Made by a program: the position numbers and the translations under genes
The notes under the pieces: model-generated
Seen by the model: only the letters and a program-made list of their open reading frames with translations
The model's database searches: none
What the model was told of the DNA's origin: nothing
In this document: positions 7,181 to 14,234 of the stretch, piece by piece
How the letters are laid out: every line of letters starts with the position of its first letter
Numbering within the stretch: the first letter of the stretch is position 1
NCBI RefSeq assembly: GCF_028435365.1
Contig: NZ_JAGTJJ010000104.1
Coordinates: 1-24,301 of the forward strand
Direction: 5' to 3'
Source of the DNA: Polyangium jinanense
GTDB taxonomy: Bacteria; Myxococcota; Polyangia; Polyangiales; Polyangiaceae
Length of the DNA: 24,301 bases

Positions 7181-8271
7181 GTCCCGCTCCCGTCCTCTTT
7201 TTCCGCCGCGGCGTCCTTCGCCCCGGCATCACCCTCGCCGGCCATGGTGCGCGCCTTCTTCGCGCCCCTCTTGCCGGCCCGCTTCTTCTTCGGCGCGGCC
7301 CCGGAGCCGCCGTCCGTCGTCTCTGCGCCCGCGAGCTCCAGGAACACGCTCTCGAGCTCCCGCTCGCCGCGACGCACCTCGAGGAGCCCGATCCCGGCCG
7401 TCACGATCGCGTGGCACACCGCCTCGCGCGCGTCGCCCTCGGACTCGATCCTGAGCGCGCTCACGCCCTCGCCGCCCTCCGTCGCGTCGATCGCCTCGAC
7501 CGACACCACGCCCGGCACGCCGCTCACGGCTTCCTTGGCCTTCTCCTCGTCTCCGCGCACCGTCACGTCGATGCGCTGGTTCTTGAGCAGCTTCGCGCTG
7601 AGCTCGGCCTCGGTGCCCGTCGCGGCGATCTGGCCGTCGCGGATCACGAGGAGGCGATCACACGTCTCGCTGATCTCGGAGAGAATGTGGGAGGACAAAA
7701 GGATCGTGTGCTCGCCCTTGAGGCTGCGGAGCAGCTCACGCATCTCCACGATCTGCACAGGGTCGAGGCCACTGATGGGCTCGTCCAGCACGAGCAGCTT
7801 CGGCCCGTGCACGATGGCCTGGGCGATGCCGACACGTTGCTTGTAGCCGTGCGACAGGGACGCGATGAGCTGGTCTTGCACTTCGGCGAGCGCCGTCGCC
7901 TCGAGCACCTCGGGCACGCGTTTGTCCGCGGACGCCTTCGACAGGCCTCGCAGCCGCGCGGCGAAGTGCAGGTAGGCGCGGACCGTCATCTCGCCGTAGA
8001 GCGGAGGTGTGTCCGGCAGGTAGCCGATCAGCGATCGCACCTCGTGTGGGCTCTCCACGACGTCGAGCCCGTTCACGCGGACGGAGCCCGACGAGGGGAG
8101 CAGATCACAAGCGAGGATGCGGAGCGTGGTGGTCTTTCCGGCGCCGTTGAGCCCGAGCAAGCCCACGATCTCGCCGGCTTCGATGGAGAACGAGAGCGGT
8201 CCGACCGCTCTCCTCTCCCCGTAGTATTTGTAAAGGTCGACGATTTCGATCACGGCAAAAGCCTTCGTCAT
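7177..8271 (-). CDS. ABC transporter ATP-binding protein, GldA-like
   Basis: This 364-residue protein is the first gene of the operon. The nucleotide-binding domain occupies about residues 7-230: Walker A GLNGAGKTT (40-48), a LPDTPPLY block at 85-92 in the Q-loop region as in GldA-type ATPases, signature LSHGYKQRVG (139-148), Walker B LLVLDEP (159-165) and the H-loop histidine H195 in SSH. All catalytic elements are intact, so ATP hydrolysis is expected. Residues about 230-320 form the C-terminal domain common to ABC-2 ATPases. The last 40 residues are an unusual low-complexity tail, first strongly basic (KKKRAGKRGAKKAR) and then acidic. The ATG at 8271 is preceded directly by a GC-rich hairpin and has no free Shine-Dalgarno. 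It diverges from the alpha-2-macroglobulin gene. Confidence 0.93.
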   Translation of the reverse strand: MTKAFAVIEIVDLYKYYGERRAVGPLSFSIEAGEIVGLLGLNGAGKTTTLRILACDLLPSSGSVRVNGLDVVESPHEVRSLIGYLPDTPPLYGEMTVRAYLHFAARLRGLSKASADKRVPEVLEATALAEVQDQLIASLSHGYKQRVGIAQAIVHGPKLLVLDEPISGLDPVQIVEMRELLRSLKGEHTILLSSHILSEISETCDRLLVIRDGQIAATGTEAELSAKLLKNQRIDVTVRGDEEKAKEAVSGVPGVVSVEAIDATEGGEGVSALRIESEGDAREAVCHAIVTAGIGLLEVRRGERELESVFLELAGAETTDGGSGAAPKKKRAGKRGAKKARTMAGEGDAGAKDAAAEKEDGSGT

Positions 8272-8272
8272 G

Positions 8273-8289
8273 CGCCGGGTTTCCCGGCG
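8273..8289 (-). promoter_or_regulatory. Leader hairpin abutting ABC ATPase start
   Basis: On the minus strand CGCCGGG-AAA-CCCGGCG forms a perfect 7-bp stem with a 3-nt loop, ending one base before the ATG at 8271. The only GGGAAA-like ribosome-binding candidate lies inside it. A TATAAG sequence (8298-8303, minus strand) could be a -10 element giving a leader of about 20 nt that is almost entirely this hairpin; no convincing -35 is visible. Confidence 0.4.
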
Positions 8290-8324
8290 ACGGCGCCCTT
8301 ATAACAGAAGCTTGGGCCCATGAT

Positions 8325-8341
8325 TCCCGACCTCGTCGGGA
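8325..8341. promoter_or_regulatory. 7-bp inverted repeat in divergent intergenic region
   Basis: TCCCGAC (8325-8331) and GTCGGGA (8335-8341) are perfect inverted arms around CTC, lying between the divergent ABC operon and the alpha-2-macroglobulin gene, about 25 bp upstream of the candidate -10 of the former. It could be an operator shared by both transcripts. Arms this short occur by chance in GC-rich DNA, so confidence is low. Confidence 0.25.
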
Positions 8342-8480
8342 TCCGACGTCGAGCAGGACTCGAACGCCCTGGGCAGCTGGGGACCGGGGGGCGCGCCTCG
8401 CGGCTCGGGGGGATCCCTCGGGAGGTTCAGCGTTTCCACGCGATCCCGCTCATCGGCCTTGCGGCCGAGGCGGGCCCGCG

Positions 8481-8488
8481 AGAAGGAG
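8481..8488 (+). promoter_or_regulatory. Strong Shine-Dalgarno of the alpha-2-macroglobulin gene
   Basis: AGAAGGAG ends 7 nt before the ATG at 8496. It is one of the clearest ribosome-binding sites in the window and fixes the start of the 1912-residue protein ahead of the second ATG five codons later. Confidence 0.8.
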
Positions 8489-8495
8489 CCGCGCC

Positions 8496-11400
8496 ATGAC
8501 GGCGCGAGCCATGTTTCCAGGTCCCCGCAACGCATTCCTCGCGGTCACCGCGATGGCCCTCGGCATGGCGTGCCTGCAGGGAAACCGCCCACCCGAGGTC
8601 GCGCCTCGCGGCACCCTCGTGCCCGGCGCCGCCGACGGCGCGGCCACGGTCGACACGCGGGGAGCCTTCGCCGTCGTGTTCGGAACGCCGCGCGGGGACA
8701 CGATCGACCCGCCCGAAGTGAGCCTCGTCTTCAACCGCCCCATGCGGCCGCTCGAGCTCGCGGGGGACGAGAGCGCGCCGCCGGCGTCGCTCACGCCCGC
8801 GGTGCCCGGCCGATGGGCCTGGGTCGGGACGAACGCGCTCTCGTTCGTGCCGGAGAAGCGCCTGCCGCGCGCCACCGCGTTCGTGGTCACGGTCCCGGCC
8901 GGCACGAAGGCACTCGATGGATCCACCCTGGAAAAACCTTTCGAGCTGCGCTTCACGACGGCGCGGCCCGAGGTCACCTCGGTCGAGCCCGAAGTCGGCC
9001 GCGAAGATCTGCGGCCCGACACGAAGTTCACGCTGCGCTTCAACCAACCGATCGACGATCGCGAGCTCGAAAAGGCGCTCAAGGTCACGGCGGGCGAGCG
9101 TCATGACAAGTGGGCGTTCACCGTCAAGCGCCCCGATCCGCAGAACGAGCAGCTCGTCGAGGTCATCCCGCGCGCGCCGCTCCCGCTCGACAGCGAAGTC
9201 GTGCTCGAAGTGAAGGGCCTCGCGGGCAAAGAGGGCAGCCTCCGATCCGAGAAGGAAGAGCGGTTCGAGTTCCGCACGTACGGCCCGCTCGCCGTGAAGG
9301 AGCTCCCGTGTGATCACGACACGCCGCACGGAAAATGCGCGTCCGACGGCGGCATCGGGATCTACCTCACGACGCCCGTCAAGCTCGCCGAGCTGAAGAA
9401 GGCCGTCCGCTTCGAGCCGAAGATCGACGTCACCTGGCCCTCGTGGCTCGACGACGATCACGTCACGACCGGCGTCACGGTCTACGGCGCGTTCACGCCG
9501 GGCAAGAGCGTCAAGGTCACCGTCGCGAAAGGGCTCACCGACGAGCACGGACAGAAGCTCGCGGCCGACTACCGCGCCAACGTGGCCTTCGACGACCTCT
9601 GGCCCAAGGCTGACATCGGCCTCCACGGCAGCGTCTTCGAGCCCGCGGCGCGGCGCGAGATCCCGATCGACTCCATCAACACGAACGATCTCGAGCTCGT
9701 CGTCGCGCCGCTCTCGCCGGACGATGCGATCCACTTGCAGGACGACGAGTACGGCGCGGGCCGCGCGCCCTCGTACGAAGACATCTTGAAGCTGCCCGGC
9801 GCGAAGGTCTCGAAGCTCGCCTCGAACGCGCCGCTCAACAAGCCCTCGCGGCACGCCGTGAAGACCGAGGAGGCGCTCGGCGGCAAGGACGCGCGCGGCG
9901 CGCTCGCGCTCGGCATTCGGTACATCGGCTGGCCCGGCTCGAACCACCAGCGCGCGGTCACGAACACCGCGGTCGTCAAGGTCAGTGACCTCGCGGTCAC
10001 CGGAAAACTCTCCGCGCGTGGCTCGCTGCTCTGGATCAGCCGCCTCTCGTCGGCGGCGCCGGTCAAGGGCGCCGAGGTCACGATCCAGAAGCCCGGCGAG
10101 TCACCCATCGGCCCGTTCCGCTCGGACGACAGTGGCTTCATCACGCTGCCGCCGAACGTCTGGGCCCGCGGCAGCGCGGGCGCCGAGCGCGCCGTCATCC
10201 TCGTCAAGGACGGCAATGATTGGACCTACAAGCATCTGAACGACACGCTCAGCAGCTGGCGCTTCGACGTGCAGGTCGATCCCGGCCCCGATCGGCCGTT
10301 CGGCCTCGTGTTCACGGATCGCGGCATCTACCGGCCCGGCGACACCGTCCACATCAAGGGCATCTTCCGCAAGGAGGGCAACCCCGGCACCGTCACGCCC
10401 GTCGGCCTGCCCGTGGAGATCAAGATCGAGGGCCCCGACGGCGACGAGATCGCCTCGCGCACCGAGACGCTCTCGCCCTTCGGCACCACGGCGATCGACG
10501 TCGTCGTCCCGCGCGCCGGCCGGCTCGGCACGTACTCGGTCCGCGCCACGGTGCAGGAAGGAGATCCGGGCTGGGCTGACGTGAGCGGCGACTTCGAGGT
10601 CGCCGAGTATCGGCCCGCCGAGTTCGCGGTCTCGGTCGAGAGCGACAAGCCGAGCTACGTGCGCGGCGACAAGGGCAAGTGGATCGCGCGCGGCGATTAC
10701 CTCTACGGCGCGCCCATGGCCGGCGCGGATGCGCGGGTCGTCGTGACCCGCGGTGAAGCCGAGTTCCGCCCGCCGAACACCGACGGTTTTACCGTCGACG
10801 AGGAGACGTTCCACGCGGACACCGCCGACGAAACCACGCGGGAAGGCGAGATCCAGAGCAGCACGACGAAGCTCGACGCCAAGGGCACGGCTTCGATCGA
10901 GGCAAAGCTCGCGCTCCCGGGCCAGCGCGGCCCCGAGCGCGTGACGGCCGAGGCCGACGTGAGCGACGTCTCGCGCCAGTACATCGCGGGCAGCACCACG
11001 GCCCTCGTGCATCCGGCCGAGTTTTACGTCGCGCTCCGCACGGGCGCAGACCTCTTCGTCGACGCGGGCAAACCCATCAATCCCGAGGTCTTCGCCGTGG
11101 ATCCCAAGGGCGCGCGCGTCGCGGGCGTCCCGATCAAGATCGAGCTCGTGTCGCGCACGTGGAACGTCGCGCGGCAAGCGACCTCCGGCGGCCTCGCGCA
11201 CACCGTGGCCGAGGTCGTCGATCGCGTCGTCGAGAGCTGCACGGTCACGACCACGGCCGGCGACAGACCCGTCTCGTGCAAGCTCACGCCTGCCGCGTCC
11301 GGCTACCACATCGTCCACGCGACCGCGGTCGACACCCGAAAGAATCCCGTCGGCGCTGCGGAGCCGCTCTACGTCTTCGGCGGCTCGGGCGGTGGCGGCT

Positions 11401-14234
11401 TCGGCGACAGCGATCGGCTCGTCGTCGAGCTCGTCGCCGACAAGGAGAGCTACGAGGTCGGCGACAAGGCGCGCTTCCTCGTGAAATCGCCGTTCACCGC
11501 GGCCGAGGCGCTCGTGACGGTCGAGCGCGCCGGCATCCTCTCGCAGCGCCGCGTCAAGCTCGCCGGTGCGATGCCGACCATCGAGATCCCGGTCACCGAG
11601 GATCTGCGCCCGAATGCGTTCGTCTCGGTCCTGCTCGTCCGCGGCCGCACCAAGCCCGCGCCGACGAACGTGAAGGATCCCGACGTCGGCGCGCCCGCGT
11701 TCCGCATGGGGTACGCGCCGCTGCTCGTGAACCCCGAGAAGCGCAGGCTCAAGATCGCGCTCACGCCGAACAAGACGGAGGCGCGGCCCGGCGAGAACGT
11801 CGAGGTCGACGTCGTCGTGCGGGATCACGCGGGCAAACCTGCGCGCGCCGAGGTCACGTTTTACGCGGTCGACGAGGGCGTGCTCTCGCTCGTCGGGTAC
11901 AAGACGCCCGATCCGATCGGCGTCTTCGGCGCCCCGCGCCCCCTGCGCGTCACCTCGCTCGAGGTGCGCGCCGCGCTCGCCCGCGTCTTCCGACCGTACG
12001 GCGATCTCGGCACCGACAAGGGCCTCGACGGCGGCGACGGCGGCGGCGGCACCTCCGTGCGGCGTGACTTCCGCGCGAGCGCCACGTTCGTCCCCTCGAT
12101 CATCACGGACGACGCGGGCCGCGCCAAGGTAAAATTCCGCCTCCCGGACACGCTCACGACCTACCGCCTCATGGCCGTCACCGCGGCTGAGGACGATCGC
12201 TTCGGCTTCGCGGAAAACCGCGTCGTCGCGAGCCGCCCGCTCATGGCGCGCCCGGCCTTGCCGCGTTTCTTGCGCGCCGGCGACGCCCTCGACGCGTCCG
12301 TCGTCGTGAGCTCGAAGGGCATCGGCAAGACCACGGCCACGGTCGAGCTCAAGCTCGAAGGCCTCACGCTCTCCGGCGATACGAAGCGCACGATCGACCT
12401 CGCGCCCGGCACGCCCGTTGAGGTCCGCTTCCCGGTCGCGGCGCCGAAGGCTGGCAAGGCGAAGATCGGCTTCGTCGTGCGCGCGACCGAGTCGGGAAAG
12501 CCCCTGGAGGATGCCGTCGAGGTCGAGCGCGACGTCCGCGTTCCGCTCTCGCCCGAGGCTGTCGCGCTCTACGGCGACACGACCACGGAGATCGCCGAGA
12601 AGCTCGGGGATCTCTCGGCGATCCGCGACGACACGGGTGGGCTCGACGTCAGCATGGCCTCGACCGCGCTCGTGGGCCTCGGCGGCGGCGTCGAGCAGCT
12701 CATCGACTACCCGTATGGCTGCACCGAGCAGCTCGTGAGCAAGCTCGTGCCGATGCTCCCGCTCCGTGATCTCGCGCAGGACTTCAAGATCCCGCTGCCG
12801 AAGAACACGGACGCGATCATCGCGTCCACGGTCGCCGAGATCCTGAAGCACCAGCGCGGCGACGGCGGCTTTGGCATGTGGGTGGGCTCGGACCGCTCGA
12901 ACCTCTGGGCCAGCACGTACGCGCTCTGGGGCCTCGGCGAGGCCAAGCGCCGGAGCGTCGACATCCCCCAGACGGCGATCGACGGGGCCGCGCGCCACGT
13001 CCACGAGGCGCTCGATGCGGAATACGACGAGTACCTGCGCGCCACCGCGCCCTTCATCCTCGACGTGCTCGCCGAGAACCGCCACCCCGACACGGGCCGC
13101 ACGACGCGCCTCTTCGAGGAGCGCAAGACGCTCCCGCTCTTCTCGCAGGCGTTCCTCCTGCACGCCATGGTCATGGCCAAGCACGATCGCGCGAGCATCG
13201 AACAGCTCGCGAGCGAGCTCGAAGGCGCGCTCCGGCTCGATGGAAACATCGCACGCGCCGCGGCGAACCTCGGCGACAAGTACGCCGTGCTCATGGACTC
13301 CGACACGCGCACGACGGCGCTCGTCCTCCGCGCCCTGCTCGCGGCGCGCCCGAACCACCCGATCGCGGCCAAGCTCGCCATGGGCCTGCTCGCCGATCGC
13401 AAGGGCGGATCCTGGCGCAACACGCAGGAGGCCGCCTGGTCGCTCGTCGCGCTCGACGCGTATCGCAACGCGCAGGAGAAGGCCACGCCCGACTTCCTGG
13501 CGCACGTCTTCCTCGGCCAGGCCGAGATCGCGACGCAGGCCTTCCGCGGTCGCGACGTCAACCAGGCCCGCATCAGCCTGCCCGCGGAGCGCCTCACCTC
13601 GGCCGGCGGCAGCGTGCTCGCCTTCGACGTCGAGGGAACGGGCCGCCTCTTCTACGAGGCGCGCCTTCGTTACGCGCGCAAGGAGCTGCCCAAGGCGCCG
13701 CTCGATCGTGGCTTCTTCGTGCAGAAGACCCTGCGCCCGGTGAGCCCCGCCGAGCTCGCCACCCTGCTCGCCGCGCCGCCTGGCAAAGGCGTGACCTCCT
13801 TCCCCGGCGGTGAGCTCGTCCTCGGCGAGATCGTCGTCGTCACGCCGTCGCCGCGGAAATACGTGGTCGTCGATGATCCGCTCCCGGCCGGCTTCGAGCC
13901 CGTCGATGCGCGCCTGGCCACGACCGCGCGCAGCGCGAACCTCGACGAGGAGGCGGGCGATCCCGAGGACACGTTCGACGAGGAGGGCGGCTACGACGAC
14001 GTCGCCACGGGCCGCGCGATCCTCTCCAGCCGCTACCTGCGCGAGCTGCGCGACGACCGCGTCCTCTTCTTCATCGACCGCATGCCGGCCGGCATGTATC
14101 GCTACCGTTACCTCGCGCGTGCGACCTCGATCGGCACGTTCGTCCTTCCGCCCGCGCGCGCCGAGGAGATGTACGTGCCCGAGGTGTTTGGAAGGACCGC
14201 CGCCGGCACGATCACGGTGACCGCCAGCAAGTGA
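8496..14234 (+). CDS. yfhM: Bacterial alpha-2-macroglobulin family protein
   Basis: At 1912 residues this is longer than E. coli YfhM (about 1650). It belongs to the bacterial alpha-2-macroglobulins, periplasmic protease traps. The N-terminus is a signal peptide with Cys26 in LGMAC, a non-canonical lipobox, so lipid anchoring is possible but uncertain. Several macroglobulin-like beta domains follow; GIYRPGDTVHIKG near 610 marks the A2M_N region and DKESYEVGDKARFLVKSPF near 980 the bait-region domain. A Gly/Asp-rich linker near 1175 is a plausible exposed bait segment. The A2M block FRLPDTLTTYRLMAV is near 1215. The thioester motif is intact: GCTEQ with C1409 to Q1412 (12720-12731), inside a helical thioester domain of about 1385-1690. 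A C-terminal domain with PLPAGFEPVD carries an acidic insert near 1815-1830. It overlaps pbpC by 4 nt, the classic yfhM-pbpC pairing. Confidence 0.95.
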   Translation: MTARAMFPGPRNAFLAVTAMALGMACLQGNRPPEVAPRGTLVPGAADGAATVDTRGAFAVVFGTPRGDTIDPPEVSLVFNRPMRPLELAGDESAPPASLTPAVPGRWAWVGTNALSFVPEKRLPRATAFVVTVPAGTKALDGSTLEKPFELRFTTARPEVTSVEPEVGREDLRPDTKFTLRFNQPIDDRELEKALKVTAGERHDKWAFTVKRPDPQNEQLVEVIPRAPLPLDSEVVLEVKGLAGKEGSLRSEKEERFEFRTYGPLAVKELPCDHDTPHGKCASDGGIGIYLTTPVKLAELKKAVRFEPKIDVTWPSWLDDDHVTTGVTVYGAFTPGKSVKVTVAKGLTDEHGQKLAADYRANVAFDDLWPKADIGLHGSVFEPAARREIPIDSINTNDLELVVAPLSPDDAIHLQDDEYGAGRAPSYEDILKLPGAKVSKLASNAPLNKPSRHAVKTEEALGGKDARGALALGIRYIGWPGSNHQRAVTNTAVVKVSDLAVTGKLSARGSLLWISRLSSAAPVKGAEVTIQKPGESPIGPFRSDDSGFITLPPNVWARGSAGAERAVILVKDGNDWTYKHLNDTLSSWRFDVQVDPGPDRPFGLVFTDRGIYRPGDTVHIKGIFRKEGNPGTVTPVGLPVEIKIEGPDGDEIASRTETLSPFGTTAIDVVVPRAGRLGTYSVRATVQEGDPGWADVSGDFEVAEYRPAEFAVSVESDKPSYVRGDKGKWIARGDYLYGAPMAGADARVVVTRGEAEFRPPNTDGFTVDEETFHADTADETTREGEIQSSTTKLDAKGTASIEAKLALPGQRGPERVTAEADVSDVSRQYIAGSTTALVHPAEFYVALRTGADLFVDAGKPINPEVFAVDPKGARVAGVPIKIELVSRTWNVARQATSGGLAHTVAEVVDRVVESCTVTTTAGDRPVSCKLTPAASGYHIVHATAVDTRKNPVGAAEPLYVFGGSGGGGFGDSDRLVVELVADKESYEVGDKARFLVKSPFTAAEALVTVERAGILSQRRVKLAGAMPTIEIPVTEDLRPNAFVSVLLVRGRTKPAPTNVKDPDVGAPAFRMGYAPLLVNPEKRRLKIALTPNKTEARPGENVEVDVVVRDHAGKPARAEVTFYAVDEGVLSLVGYKTPDPIGVFGAPRPLRVTSLEVRAALARVFRPYGDLGTDKGLDGGDGGGGTSVRRDFRASATFVPSIITDDAGRAKVKFRLPDTLTTYRLMAVTAAEDDRFGFAENRVVASRPLMARPALPRFLRAGDALDASVVVSSKGIGKTTATVELKLEGLTLSGDTKRTIDLAPGTPVEVRFPVAAPKAGKAKIGFVVRATESGKPLEDAVEVERDVRVPLSPEAVALYGDTTTEIAEKLGDLSAIRDDTGGLDVSMASTALVGLGGGVEQLIDYPYGCTEQLVSKLVPMLPLRDLAQDFKIPLPKNTDAIIASTVAEILKHQRGDGGFGMWVGSDRSNLWASTYALWGLGEAKRRSVDIPQTAIDGAARHVHEALDAEYDEYLRATAPFILDVLAENRHPDTGRTTRLFEERKTLPLFSQAFLLHAMVMAKHDRASIEQLASELEGALRLDGNIARAAANLGDKYAVLMDSDTRTTALVLRALLAARPNHPIAAKLAMGLLADRKGGSWRNTQEAAWSLVALDAYRNAQEKATPDFLAHVFLGQAEIATQAFRGRDVNQARISLPAERLTSAGGSVLAFDVEGTGRLFYEARLRYARKELPKAPLDRGFFVQKTLRPVSPAELATLLAAPPGKGVTSFPGGELVLGEIVVVTPSPRKYVVVDDPLPAGFEPVDARLATTARSANLDEEAGDPEDTFDEEGGYDDVATGRAILSSRYLRELRDDRVLFFIDRMPAGMYRYRYLARATSIGTFVLPPARAEEMYVPEVFGRTAAGTITVTASK

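Noticed and set aside
10101..13505. Open frame of 1134 codons on the minus strand opposite the alpha-2-macroglobulin gene
   Set aside because: Its composition (Arg, Ala, Glu, Asp, Val rich, without hydrophobic core patterning) is that of an antisense shadow of a GC3-biased gene. The plus-strand gene has a clear family match and a strong ribosome-binding site.
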